From: Aspidiotus rigidus | Taxonomy: Eukaryota; Arthropoda; Insecta; Hemiptera; Diaspididae | Assembly: GCA_035079385.1 (NCBI GenBank) | Contig: JAVHKY010000004.1 | Coordinates: 14,663,001-14,727,000, forward strand | DNA: 64,000 nucleotides | Direction of reading: 5' to 3' | Part shown: one piece after another, positions 12,889 through 24,429 of the stretch | Numbering within the stretch: position 1 is the first letter of the stretch | Layout of the letters: each line of letters starts with the position of its first letter | Position numbers and translations under genes: made by a program | Notes under the pieces: generated by a model | Database searches by the model: none | The model's input: only the letters and a program-made list of their open reading frames with translations | What the model was told of the DNA's origin: nothing

Positions 12889-14023
12889 TTAAGGTTTTGA
12901 ACGGACATCGAGTCCGGCATCGCCTCCTTCGGGAATGATGCCACCTACAGAATCGCCGCCTGCGCTAGCAATGCCTTCGCCACCAGTTCCAGCTCCTCCT
13001 TCTCCGGCGGATAGCGGAAGTCCATTACCCACAGCGCCACCTTCGCCACCAGCGACTGGAGCGCCTCCAGCGCCTTCAGCACCGCCTACTGGACCACCAG
13101 GTTGTCTTTGGCCACCTAAATTATTACCTTCTGCGCCGGTGCGAACGGGTCCTTGTCCTCCCGCTCCTTCGGGACCTTTTACTCCTCCGGGTTGACCGCC
13201 CGGTACAACACCTCCTGGTCCTCCGTGTTGACCGCCGGGTGAAACACCTCCTGGTCCTCCGTGTTGACCGCCAGGTACAACACCTCCTGGTCCTTTATTT
13301 TGTGGTGGTGGTGGACCGTAGTGATGTGGTGCTTTGGTTGTAAATCTAGGTGGGTCTTTGTGGTGTTTAGGAGGGTGATGATCCCATGGCTGTGGTTCCG
13401 GTTCCGGTTCTGGACGAGGTTCCCAGTGTTTGTGATGATGATGATCCGTATGAGTGGGCGGGGGAGCGGCACTCGCGATGCAGACAAAGGCAGCTACAAG
13501 AGCTGTGAAGACGATAAACTGAAAAGATAATGTCGAATATTTAGAAGGTCGCTTCACATTCTTTAAAAACTTAGGGCCAAAAGTTTTTTTGAAAAACTTC
13601 TATTTCGAAAATCGAGATTTATCAGGCTAGGGTGGACGAATTACGAACAACTATTCCTATTTGTCTTTTGTTCTTAGCCTACCCTCCACTGAATTAAGGC
13701 ACCTACGAAGCGGAAAATTTTCGACCTCAGAGCTGTAGATGAAAAGTTTTCCAACTTTCGATTCAGAGGATATTAGATGTCCGGTCTATAGTTTACCTAA
13801 TGCCTTAGCCATCTGTGCCCAAATTGTGATTCTGAAGATGGTAACTCGCGAAGATGTCAAGATAGGGCTTGAATCCTGGTTTTATTTTAAGCTTCATTAT
13901 AAGAGGAATTGAGAGAAAATCTCGAATTATTTTCTAATTTTTATAAATAAAATTACACGCGCGAAACATCACCATTATCGTAGTAAAAGACTAATTATTT
14001 TAATCTATACATACCTTATTCAT
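12889..14023 (-). CDS. Secreted His/Pro-rich and Gly-rich protein, two coding exons
   Basis: Proposed coding exons are 14,023-14,015 (ATG AAT AAG) and 13,518-12,889, joined by a phase-0 intron with donor AAG|GTATGT and acceptor TTTTCAG|TTT. The 212-residue product starts MNKFIVFTALVAAFVCIASA, an excellent signal peptide that is incomplete without the tiny first exon; the long frame alone has no upstream ATG. The mature part has a His-rich stretch (HTDHHHHKHW), a Pro/Glu/His region (PEPEPEPQP, HHPPKHHKDPP), then three 12-residue repeats of the type GGPGGVVPGGQH and a Gly/Ala-rich tail ending VRSKP. Composition suggests an extracellular, structural or cuticle/silk-gland-like or metal-binding protein, but no named family is recognised. 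A TATA box lies at 14,151-14,160. Low-complexity frames overlapping it on either strand are shadows. Confidence 0.85.
13190..13310 (-). repeat. Three 36-bp tandem repeats inside gene 1
   Basis: In-frame 36-bp units encode GGPGGV(V/S)PGGQ(H/P). Near-identity of the units shows recent in-frame expansion, a common length-variable feature of insect secreted structural proteins. Confidence 0.75.
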
Positions 14024-14150
14024 CTCGAATGAAAATTTCTCCAAATTCCAGTTCACAGAACGACTCTAATCAAAATAATTCACAACGTTTCTATATGTCC
14101 GTTATAATTCTCGTATTTCCGACGACTGCGAGAAGTAATCCTAACCTTGG

Positions 14151-14160
14151 TATTTATATC
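14151..14160 (-). promoter_or_regulatory. TATA box of gene 1
   Basis: The minus strand reads GATATAAATA, a near-consensus TATA element about 130 bp before the proposed ATG. A start near 14,120-14,130 would leave a 5' leader of roughly 100 nt. Confidence 0.6.
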
Positions 14161-14164
14161 GAGA

Positions 14165-15020
14165 AAAACATCCGACGAGCTAGCAGTATCCCATCAGTAG
14201 CTCGGAGATAAGATATTTTTTCTCCTTATTGCGTTCCGTCAGTCAATGAGCGGGTTTTCCGAAGTTTGGTGTAGAATGAGAGAGACAGAGAGAGAAAAAC
14301 AAATTGAAAGCTACTGTATAGAATATTATCTTTGAACATAATTCTGATCGCTTTCAAATACTTATAAAATGAATTAATTAAATACGCTATTCGTCAGCGA
14401 CAATGCAGTATAGGATTCTTGAAAAAAAAAAGAAGTATAACTAATGTTTCGCGGAAGTGAGGACTATGTTAATTAATGGCGTCATAAAGAGACCAATGCC
14501 ACTGAGATCCAGATTTTATTCGATTTCTTGTTATTCTAAGGAAGTATCATCGTCTTTGGGACCTGCATGACGACCTCTTAATACGTCAAACATGAAAAGC
14601 ATGCACTTTGACGCTAATGCAGATTCGTCTGCAAGCTCACCTTCGATTTGGAAATTACGTGTTTCTAAACGGCACAATATTGGCACTCAGTACATACAGG
14701 ATGAGATTCCGACGAACCATCTTGACTCTTTCTTGAGAACGATCTGCCGTAAAATTGACCTCAAGTCAACTCATCACTTGAACTAAAAACAAATTCAAAA
14801 TCAAGATTGGTTTTTGTTTCGATCAAAAATCGACCGCTAATTCCGTTTTATCAACGTATTCGTGTCCTCGTGACTATTGATTCAATTTTGTTCAAGAAAT
14901 TTTATTAAATTTTGTTCGTGTACTTCTTTCTGCTACATATAGTAAATTCAAAATGAAGGTCTGGTGATTTACAGTCCCATCCCATCTTTGAATTTCGGGT
15001 TCAATGGAGAGTGATGCAAA
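14165..15020. other. Upstream region of gene 1 / intergenic
   Basis: Contains an AGAGAGAC-type run at 14,277-14,297 but no further supported gene or element. Confidence 0.35.
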
Positions 15021-16560
15021 AACATGATCACCAGAGATCACAGAGCCTCTCCTCTTTTACCACGCCCTCGCCCGTGGTACCCCTGTCACGCTGAGCGACC
15101 TGGTGGAAGGCCGCGGTAACCAATCCCGGCGGGAAGGCAGATCAGCAAACCAAAGAGTGTACGGGGGGTGTGGTCGTGGCAAGTACCAGATTCAATCTGG
15201 GAAACAGTTCGACTACACCGGATTGGGACAGGGACAGGTCACCTATCCTTAGCAACGGCAGAGGAAGACTCAAGTAGTCACAGTACGGTGGCGCCCGCAG
15301 CCCAAAGTTGGGATACTGCCCACGCCGCCCAGGCTTTCTATTAGCCCAGTCGTTGCAGTTACTGTGCCATTGGACCAGCTATAGATCAGTCGCGGCAGCA
15401 GGCGAGGAACTTGGCGCAAGGCTTCCTACATCACCATCTCGCGCAGTCACCTTCATCGTCATTGGTCTTCTCTTCTCGTCAATATACATCATGGACACGA
15501 TAGTTGTAGAAACCTATTCGGGAGGTACATGCCTGCTCGGATCTCCGGGGCCGTGATACACTATCTGGACGTGATCTCTCCAATGGAAGGGTGATAAGAA
15601 TCGCTACCTAGAATGTTCGCACATTACTTGACAATGACAGAGGTGGGAGACCTGAGCGTCGGTCAGCAATAGTAGACAGGGAGCTGAAAAGATGCAACAT
15701 CGACGTAGCAGTGCTTAGTGAAACACGCCTACAAGGAGAGGGCTCTCTGCAAGAAGCCAACTGCGCGTTCTTCTGGATAGGACACCAAGGGAAGAAGGCA
15801 CGACGACACGGAGTCGGTTTTGCAATCAAAAAAGAACGGCCGTCACAAATGAATTCACTGCCAGTGGGGGTCAATGCGCGAATTGCTAGCCCCAAATTTG
15901 AAACAGAGAGAAGCTGCCCGGTCAACATGATTGCCCCAACACTGAAGGCGACGGATGAGGAAAAAGAGTGCTTCTGTAGCACGTTTGGCGGGATAACCGA
16001 AACGGTACCAGAACATAACAATATCATACTTGCTGGCAACTTCAATGCTACTATGGATGGGCAGCAATAACATAGTGTGGAAGGGACTGGGTAAGATGAA
16101 TGGGAACGGCGAAGTACTGCTATCTTTCTGTGCATCCTATGGATTGATCCTCACAAACTTTATGTTCTAACTGAAGGACATACACAAAGGCACATGGATG
16201 CACCCCAGGTCAAAACCGTGGCACCAACTTGACTATGTGATCACGAGAAAGAGACATCTTAATGACGTGCTGGGCACGCGTGTCAAACGCAACGCCGAAT
16301 GTGGTACAGACCACCAAATGCTGGTATCCCGAGTGAGGATCCGTGTCTCCAAGCGCAGGACTAGGACCGCAAAATCAAGCAGACCGACCAGACTCGACAC
16401 AGACCGCCTACACGACCCAAAAACAAAGAGCAAGTTTGCACGCGAGATATCACAGCAGCTGAAAGACTGGCAGACACAGTGCAGGACGCGGGGAAGATTC
16501 TTTAGAGCTCTTTTTTTGACCTACTTTTCTAGCTCGAAAAGTGCGGTATTACATCTGTAA
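15020..16560 (+). pseudogene. LINE fragment: 5' region and AP endonuclease domain, RT missing
   Basis: GC-richer than its surroundings. From about 15,605 the plus strand encodes an exonuclease-endonuclease-phosphatase domain of the kind often annotated as craniofacial development protein 2-like. The motifs are NVRTLLDNDRGGRPERRSAI, VAVLSETRLQGEGSLQEAN (15,700-15,750), HGVGFAIKKE (15,805-15,840), NNIILAGNFNATMDG (16,015-16,060) and, after a frame change near 16,070, WHQLDYVITRKRHLNDVLGT with ECGTDHQMLVSR (16,215-16,335). E in SETRL, N in GNFNA and the DH pair match catalytic positions known in the family. The copy ends near 16,540 before any reverse transcriptase. The part from 15,020 to 15,600 resembles a non-coding or ORF1-less 5' region. 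RTE- or CR1-type assignment is tentative. Confidence 0.75.
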
Positions 16561-16905
16561 CAAGATTGACAGGGGGAAGAAGCAGTCATCTTTCTCGATG
16601 CCTTGGAGACCCTATATTACTTTCAGCATGAAAAAAAATCAGGTTTCTTTATATAGGCCTATATTTAAGCTTACAGAAATTTTTTGTCCGCGGATCTCCT
16701 CCAAAACTACTCGATGGATTTTTTCGAGACTTAGGAATTTTATAGTCTCAATCTGAAGATAGACACCAACAATTTTTTCGGCGAATAATTCATAGTAATT
16801 CCTCCGCGCGTTTCCGATTGAGTTAATACGATTCTTTAGGTTACGGATAATCATACTGGGAGTAATCGAAAAACGACGGCTTCCTTAACGAAGTTAAACG
16901 AGGAA
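16560..16905. other. Unassigned DNA before the satellite-bearing element
   Basis: No supported gene. AACGACGGCTTCCTTAACG (16,871-16,889) recurs inverted in part near 29,645-29,660 within another satellite-bearing element, so this flank probably belongs to that repeat family. Confidence 0.35.
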
Positions 16906-16907
16906 CG

Positions 16908-16925
16908 CAGGGAACCTGTTTTATG
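16908..16925. repeat. Terminal-type motif CAGGGAACCTGTTTTA
   Basis: The same motif marks the start of the satellite-bearing element at 29,341 and is found inverted at 27,000, 30,450 and 51,440. It is itself nearly palindromic (AACAGG nnn CCTGTT). See the element entries. Confidence 0.5.
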
Positions 16926-16989
16926 ATTCAAATGGGATTTGGTATTGAAAATTGAAGGAAGCCTAGACCTACTATAAGCCTAGTAAAAT

Positions 16990-19900
16990 ATAGTTTGAGA
17001 GTCTACATTTTTTTCGAATATCCAGCTATATATGATAGCTCGAGAGTCCAAATTTTTGTAAGTCCCTCTCCTATCATATATTATGGCTTCAGGGTCGAAA
17101 TTTTTCCAAGTCCCTCTCTTATAATATACAGCTCGAGAGTCGAAATTTTTTCTAGGTCCCCCTCTTATCATATATAGCTCGAGCATCGAAATTTTTCCAA
17201 GTCCTTCTCCTATCATATATGGCTCGAGAGTCGAAATGTCAAGTCCCCCTCCTATAATATATAGCTCGAGAGTCGAAATTTTTCTGAGTCTCCCTCCTTT
17301 CATACATGGCTCGAGAGTCGAAATTTCAGGTCCCCCTCCTATCATACATAGCTCGAGAGACGAAATTTTTTCAAGTCCCTCTCCTATAATATATAGCTCG
17401 AGAGTCGAAATTTTAAGTCCCCCCTCCTATCATATATGGCTAGAGAGTTGAAATTTTTTCGAAGCCCCCTCCTATCATATATGGCTCGAGAGTCGAAATG
17501 TCAAGTCCCCCTCCTATAATATATAGCTCGAGAGTCGAAATTTTTCTGAGTCCCCCTCCTTTCATACATGGCTCGAGAGCCGAAATTTTTTCAAGTCCCT
17601 CTACTATAATATATAGCTCGAGAGTCGAAATTTTTCCAAGTCCCCCCCTCCCTTATCATATATAGCGTGAGGGTCGAAATTTTTTCAAGTCCCCCTCCTA
17701 TCATATATGGCTCGAGAGTCGAAATTTCAAGTCCCCCCTCCTATCATATATAGCTCGCGAGTCGAAATTTTTCTGAGTCCCCCTCCTATCATATATGACT
17801 GGAGAGTCGAAATTTTGAAGCCCCCCTCCTCCCATAACATAGCTCGAGAGTCGAAATTTTTCCAATTCCCCATCCTATCATATATTGCTCGAGAGTCGAA
17901 ATTTTTCCAAGTCCCCCTCCTATCATATATGGCTCCAGAGTCGACATTTTTTCCAAGTCCGCCCCCCCCCTATCATATATATAGCTCGAGACGAAATTTT
18001 TCCAAGTCCCTCTCCTATAATATATAGCTCGAGAGCCGAAATTTTACCGTGTCCCCCTCCTATCATATATGGCTCCAGAGTCGAAATTTTTCCAAGTCCC
18101 CCCCTCCCTTATCATATATAGCTCGAGAGTTGAAATTTCTTCCAAGTCCCCCTCCTATCATATATGGCTCGAGAGTCGAAATTTCAAGTCCCCCCCCCTA
18201 TCGTATATAGCTCGGGATACGAAATTTTTCTGAGTCCCCCTACTATCATATATGACTGGAGAGTCGAAGTTTTAAAGACCCCCTCCTATCATATAATGGC
18301 TCGAGAGTCGAAATTTTAAGTCCCCCTCCTATCATAATATAGCTCGAGAGTTGAAATTTTTACAAGTGCCCCTCCTATATTGCTCGAGAGTCGAAATTTT
18401 TCCAAGTCCCCCTCCTATCATATATGGCTCGAGAGCCGAAATTTTTTCCAAGGCCCCCTCCTATCATATATGGCTCGCGAGTCGAAATTTTTTCCAAGTC
18501 CCCCTTCTATCGTATATGGCTCGAGAGTCGAAATTTTAAGTCCCCCTCCTATCATATATGGCTCGAGAATCGAAATTTTAAGTCCCCCTCCTATCGTAAT
18601 ATAACTCGAGAGTCAAAATTTTTCCAAGTGCCCCTCCTTTCATATATTGCTCGAGAGTCGAAATTTTTCCAAGTGCCCCTCCTATCATATATGGCTCGAG
18701 AGCCAAAATTTTTTCCAAGTCCCCCTCCTATCATATATGGCTCGAGAGTCGAAATTTTAAGTCCCCCTCCTTTCATACATGGCTCGAGAGCCGAAATTTT
18801 TTCAAGTCCCTCTACTATAATATATAGCTCGAGAGTCGAAATTCTAAGTCCCCCCCTCCAATCATATATAGCGTGAGGGTCGAAATTTTTTCAAGTCCCC
18901 CTCCTATCATACATGGCTCGAGAGTCGAAATTTCAAGTCCCCCCTCCTATCATATATAGCTCGCGAGTCGAAATTTTTCTGAGTCCCCCTCCTATCATAT
19001 ATGACTGGAGAGTCGAAATTTTGAAGACCCCCTCCTCCCATAACATAGCTCGAGAGTCGAAATTTTTCCAATTCCCCATCCTATCATATATTGCTCGAGA
19101 GTCGAAATTTTTCCAAGTCCCCCTCCTATCATATATGGCTCCAGAGTCGACATTTTTTCCATGTCCGCCCCCCCCCCCATCATATATATAGCTCGAGACG
19201 AAATTTTTCCAAGTCCCTCTCCTATAATATATAGCTCGAGAGCCGAAATTTTACCGTGTCCCCCTCCTATCATATATGGCTCCAGAGTCGAAATTTTTCC
19301 AAGTCCCCCCCTCCCTTATCATATATAGCTCGAGAGTTGAAATTTCTTCCAAGTCCCCCTCCTATCATATATGGCTCGAGAGTCGAAATTTCAAGTCCCC
19401 CCCCCCTATCGTATATAGCTCGGGAGTCGAAATTTTTCTGAGTCCCCCTCCTATCATATATGACTGGAGAGTCGAAGTTTTAAAGTCCCCCTCCTATCAT
19501 ATAATGGCTCGAGAGTCGAAATTTTAAGTCCCCCTCCTATCATAATATAGCTCGAGAGTTGAAATTTTTCCAAGTGCCCCTCCTATATTGCTCGAGAGTC
19601 GAAATTTTTCCAAGTCCCCCTCCTATCATATATGGCTCGAGAGCCGAAATTTTTTCCAAGGCCCCCTCCTATCATATATGGCTCGCGAGTCGAAATTTTT
19701 TCCAAGTCCCCCTTCTATCGTATATGGCTCGAGAGTCGAAATTTTAAGTCCCCCTCCTATCATATATGGCTCGAGAATCGAAATTTTAAGTCCCCCTCCT
19801 ATCGTAATATAACTCGAGAGTCAAAATTTTTCCAAGTGCCCCTCCTTTCATATATTGCTCGAGAGTCGAAATTTTTCCAAGTGCCCCTCCTATCATATAT

Positions 19901-20076
19901 GGCTCGAGAGCCAAAATTTTTTCCAAGTCCCCCTCCTATCATATATGGCTCGAGAGTCGAAATTTTAAGTCCCCCTCCTATCATATATGGCTCGAGAATC
20001 GAAATTTTAAGTCCCCCTCCTATCGTAATATAACTCGAGAGTCAAAATTTTTCCAAGTGCCCCTCCTATCATATAT
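16990..20076 (+). repeat. Satellite array, about 38-48 bp monomer, left part
   Basis: Roughly 70 tandem monomers built on GGCTCGAGAGTCGAAATT followed by a variable TTTCCAAG-type segment and TCCCCCTCCTATCATATAT. Length variation lies mostly in the T/A run after GTCGAAA. From about 17,560 on, a higher-order period of about 1,206-1,208 bp is visible: 17,707-18,770 reappears nearly base for base at 18,913-19,980. Long frames across the array are by-products of monomer lengths divisible by three and are not genes. Confidence 0.95.
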
Positions 20077-20107
20077 CGACCCTGTAAAATGGAAACCACG
20101 TAAGTCG
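20077..20107 (+). repeat. Left 31-bp terminal inverted repeat
   Basis: Perfect complement of 24,778-24,808. It ends with GGAAACCACGTAAGTCG, the motif that is also repeated subterminally, so it probably contains a transposase binding site. Confidence 0.95.
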
Positions 20108-20170
20108 AAATTTTTCAAAAATGGGGTTTAAGTGGTTTCTTGATGTAAAAAAAATGAGGAATCTGAATAT

Positions 20171-20391
20171 GAAAACCACGTACGTCGAAAATGCATTGTA
20201 CCCCTCCTATAAACGTTTCAAAATACGAATAAAACCGCGTATCTTACAATTAACTTTGAAATACCGTGTAAGTCGGACATACGTGATATCTGTTGCAAAC
20301 TTGATGTTACAAAAACACCCGAATTACCGCGTAAGTCGGACATACGGGGTTTTGGTAGTCAACCTGATGTTATCAGCGTTCGACTTACGCG
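20171..20391 (+). repeat. Left subterminal motif cluster
   Basis: Variants of the TIR core occur at 20,171-20,187 (GAAAACCACGTACGTCG), about 20,262-20,276 and 20,324-20,340 (ACCGYGTAAGTCGG), and inverted near 20,380. Spacing is irregular. Likely accessory transposase sites. Confidence 0.6.
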
Positions 20392-20559
20392 TTTATCGCG
20401 TTTCACATCGGCAGAAGATAATAACTCGGTGTTGTTGAAATAGTATTATCGCGGCATATAAATTTTATCGAATGCATTTGCCGGTTGATACTAGAATTTT
20501 ATTCTACATGCTACTCGTATGAAGCTGCGTACAACTGATGATGGTGCGGGCAAATAAAT

Positions 20560-21520
20560 TACGTTCAAATCGATTATTACAGTTGGCCCTACAACGTCAC
20601 GCAAAAGGTAAGGAAAAATATGATTATTTTTGCTTATGATAAAGATGATGGCCTAGAATAGCAGAACTAAGGGAAAGTTCAAATAATATTCTAGAAGCCG
20701 AAATAGTTGACACGTCCACAAAAGTTGATGATCCGGTTGCCCTGGTTTCACAGCATAGCGCGAAAGGTAAGGGAAGAAACTACAGTTGATCATTGCGATT
20801 GAATGAATCCTTCCATGATACCAATGGCAGATTATGGACGGAACTGATGAATAAAGTTGATAAATAATTGTAGATGCAGAAAGTGTGGATGCGTCAAGTG
20901 CTCCTCGGAATGTGGGGGACATGTATGCTGACGATCTCGAGTTACAAACAGAAATGCGCACATTTTGTTGGATTCAGAGTCTGGTGTCACATCATGCTGC
21001 GGAAGAAAGTAGTACCAGTTGTGAAAAAGAGCCTGCAAACATAGAAATAAAAGATGATAGTACGTAGAAATGCAAGTCTGTAGTTGTACCTATGTAATTC
21101 ATATTTTTAAGAGTAACAATTTACTCTATGTGTATAGATACTAATGATAAATGTTATGATAAAGCACATCCACCAAGGGAGAATAATGACGTGCTCGTCT
21201 ACACAGGTAAAAAAAAATTAGTAGTGGTCAGTTGTCTAGAAATAGCTGGATGAGGGATTAAAACAATAAAATGTTGTTGCAATGAATAGTAAATGAAATT
21301 ACTCCTGCCGAAGAACAAGTTTTATCCCATGAACCAATTGATATTGATGAAGAGGATTACAACGTACTTGATGTACTGGTGAATGAAACAGATGATGATG
21401 TACCTGACGATGTATCGGTTGATGCAAGTGACGATGTATCTTATGTACCAGACACAGATGATGAAGCTGAAATAGCCAATATGGAAGATGACTCCATACA
21501 TTCAGGTGAATATTGAAGCA
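20560..21520 (+). CDS. Possible 5' exons of the transposon gene(s), acidic protein
   Basis: Several coding-like segments are bounded by plausible splice sites: donors GCAAAAG|GTAAGG near 20,607, GCGAAAG|GTAAGG near 20,766 and CACAG|GTAAAA near 21,206; acceptors TTGTAG near 20,873 and TGTATAG near 21,139. The segment 21,300-21,505 encodes a very acidic stretch (VNETDDDVPDDVSVDASDDV and more) ending ...DSIHSGEY before TGA. These could be N-terminal exons of the transposase or a second small protein. The exon chain cannot be fixed without RNA evidence. Confidence 0.4.
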
Positions 21521-21522
21521 AA

Positions 21523-23414
21523 ATGCTTCCACATGGTATTGAAGGGCTCATTGATAGTCATAAAAAACTATATTTCTCCAAAGTAGATGAAAATAATGGC
21601 AGTTTGAATGACAAAGATACAACTTCACCTTTGAAGAAGAAGAAGGCCCGCAAAGGTCATGCTGAAAGGAAGGAATGGTCCCTAAATCGAAACAGAGAAC
21701 TACGAGAACATGGTAAAGTAATGAGAAATCGCCTGTAAACTTTCTCTGTACATTAGAATAATTGCAGTAATAATTTGCCTGTCCCACAGGATTGCAGTAT
21801 TATGGTCACAAAAAACTACCTACAGGCAAACGATCCAGGGCCGTTCGACCAGCGCGAGAAATGGGTCCGCCTTGCAATTGTAAGATGAGTCGGAATGCTA
21901 AGCTGATTCAATGTGGTCAAATATTGGATGAAGAACGACGTGAATGTTTCCAACAATTTTGGAAACTGAGCTGGGAAGCGAAGAAATGTATGGTGCAAAC
22001 ATTGGTCTTGAAAAGCTTACCAAATGATCGTAGACATCATCAGACAAGCATAGAATCAAAACGCAAAAACACCTTGCGTTTCCACCTGAAGACTAACGGC
22101 GAAAGTTCTCAAATGGTTAGGGTATGTAAAAAAATGTTTTTAAGTACATTAGGTCTGCGGGAAACCGCAGTTTTGGATTGGGTTACTGGCAAGACCTATC
22201 AAAAACCAGTGGACCAGAATAAAAGGCTGATAAATAACCTGAAAGCCAGAGCGGTTGCCCATGAGTTTCTGGCTGAACTTCCAAAAATGCCATCCCATTA
22301 TATTCGAGAAAAAACTGACAGATTGTTTCTAGAGCCAGTATGGGACAGTCAGTCACACTTATATCGAGAATTTTGCAAATACTGTCAGAAGAAAGAAGTG
22401 AAACCAATCTCACGAATTTGTTTCTTGGACGTTATCGCAGAAGATAAAATCAGTATTTTTGAGCCGAGGAAAGACCAATGTGATGTCTGTGTTGGGCATC
22501 GTATTAAGAATCCTGACATCACGGAGGAGATTTATCATTCTCATATTGAAAAAAAAAACGAAGCACAGAAAGAAAAAGAGAAGGACTTGGCTGACCCAAA
22601 GAAGAAATTTGTTTATTCCATGGACGTGCAAGCAGTAATGGTTTGCCCTGTCTTAAAAGCTTCAGCATCGTACTATAAAACTAAATTAGCAGTGCACAAT
22701 TTTACATTTTATGATGCTTGTTCTAAGGAAGGATTTTGCTACTTGTGGGATGAATCTCAGGGTGATTTGTCCTCGAATGTATTCGCAACGATGATAACTA
22801 CATTTATCAATGAAAACATACCTTTTGTCCCAGGAGATGAGATCATCATTTGGAGTGACGGTTGTTGTTATCAGAACAGGAATGTTGTGGTAGCCAATGC
22901 CTTGATTAATCTTGCTATGGAAAAGAAAATTTCAATTGTTCAGAAGTACTTAGAAAAGGGTCACACTCAAATGGAGTGCGACTCTATGCATTCGACCATA
23001 AAAAGAAAATTTGCAAAAAAAGAAATTTACCTACCAAGTATGTACATTTCATCCTGTCAAGCTGCAAGGATTCATCCAAAACCATATAACGTCAAGTACT
23101 GGCAATTCAATGAATTTCGGGACTACTCTGCCAAGTTCTTCAACTTCTATTCATCAATCCGTCCAGGGTCAAAAACTGGAGATGCAGTTGTTGTCGACCT
23201 CCGCGCATTGTATTATCAACCACATGGTGAGTTGTATTACAAGTTGAGACATTCAGAAGATGAATGGACTGCAATGCTGCATCGAACAAAGTGTCCATTG
23301 AAGCCAAAATCAGCGCCACAACTTTTCAAGCAGCGATTGCGTGTTGAAAAATCAAAATTTAACCACATTCAAGCTTTGAAACACGTCCTTCCATCTGATA
23401 CGCATCATTTCTGA
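21523..23414 (+). CDS. DDE-type transposase, last two exons
   Basis: Penultimate exon about 21,523-21,712 (Lys-rich KKKKARKGHAERKEW...), intron with donor CATG|GTAAAG and acceptor CCCACAG|GATTG, then final exon 21,790-23,414 ending at TGA; the join reads RELREHGLQYYGHKK. Counting the last exon from 21,792, there is a Cys cluster (C28, C30, C41), an ECFQQFWKLSWEAKK segment (51-65) and a CxxC at 230-233. A core typical of this arthropod transposase family follows: YSMDVQ (D278), YYKTKLAVHNFTFYD (294-308), WSDGCCYQNRN (D356) and YLEKGHTQMECDSMHSTIK (E395, D397). D278, D356 and E395 or D397 are candidate catalytic residues. It should cut and join the 31-bp TIRs. No frame damage in the last exon. 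Superfamily: Sola-like, tentative. Confidence 0.8.
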
Positions 23415-23756
23415 GACAACTTGCCGCACTGAAGTGATGTAAAAATGGTGACAGAACAGGACAAGGGAAGATCATAATTATTCAAGTTCCTGTTTTGACT
23501 TTCCTTTCCCTCTTTTGACCGGCAAGTTGTTGTAGATTGGACTGTGTCTCTAAATAATTATCATTTTCATCCATTCTTATCAATAATATTTTCCTTGTTT
23601 AAATTCTAGTTTTTCTTCCAATTTGAATTCAGTCATCTCAAAATGAATCTTACCTATTATAGTTGTTATTTTTGTTCATTATTGATAATCATTAATTTTA
23701 ATTCTCTTCTTTGACTATTGTTTAGGGTACTCGTTTTTCTCAATAATACTTAATAT

Positions 23757-24006
23757 GACCCTAGTTAGAGGAACACGCTTCTGGTCAAATTGGCAAAAAA
23801 CCCCAAAGCCAATTTAATGGAAGGCTTATTCCTTTAGACAGAATTACAATGTAATTTTTAATCATCTGTTCAACAGTCAATTATTCTCGATTTTCAATTG
23901 TCAGAATCATACCGTCACGTTACCTGAAAAAATAAGCCTTCTATCACATTTGTAGAGGGATTTCTAGTCAATTTGACCAGAAGCATGTTTCTCCAGGAAG
24001 GTCACC
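23757..24006. repeat. Inverted-repeat segment nested in the transposon 3' region
   Basis: A 20-25 bp arm containing GCTTCTGGTCAAATTG (about 23,778-23,793) pairs with 23,970-23,996, and an inner arm AAGGCTTATT (about 23,822) pairs with AATAAGCCTT (about 23,931). It lies after the transposase stop codon. It could be a small foldback element inserted in the transposon or a structured 3' UTR. Confidence 0.55.
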
Positions 24007-24429
24007 TTGGTATATTTTGTTACAAGAATTACTTTAAATGCATGCCTTCTGTTCATTTCTATTATTAGCATTAATTTGAAAACTCTGTTTTACTAACTTT
24101 TTTACTTTGATTATTTTGGAATAATACCCGGTGAATCCGTTGAAATAATATTACAATCTAATACAATACTTTTCTCATTTTCTTCCACTTCTTGTTGTTA
24201 TACCCAAGTCTCTCAATGCTAATTAAGTACTGGATACTAAGTTTATTTTCATAACTTCGCTGCAGAAATTAATAGGAAATGAAGAAAAATGATCATTATG
24301 TAGATAAGAGGCGCATCGCCTACTTTTCTCCTCAGAAAAAATTGTAATACAAACAAAAAATGTTAATTTCTTTGAGAAACTACTTTATTTTTTCTTGATC
24401 ATTCCAACCGATGCCCTTGATTTAGAAAT

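Noticed and set aside
12935..13530. Pro-rich plus-strand and Thr/His-rich alternative minus-strand frames over gene 1
   Set aside because: Shadow frames of the Gly-rich coding repeat; no signal peptide or promoter of their own.
13519..13557. Start of gene 1 at 13,557 in the unspliced frame
   Set aside because: That codon is GTG and the upstream peptide is not needed; the acceptor TTTTCAG at 13,519 and the MNK exon give a complete signal peptide.
17707..20033. Open frames of 60-150 codons on both strands across the satellite
   Set aside because: They follow monomer periodicity (repeated ARESKF/PPPIIYGSRVEI-type peptides) and exist in several frames at once; no start context or splice sites.
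17000..20070. Regular short repeats with variable spacers resembling a CRISPR array
   Set aside because: Monomers are contiguous and both 'repeat' and 'spacer' parts vary together, with a higher-order period; the setting is eukaryotic and there are no cas genes. It is a satellite.
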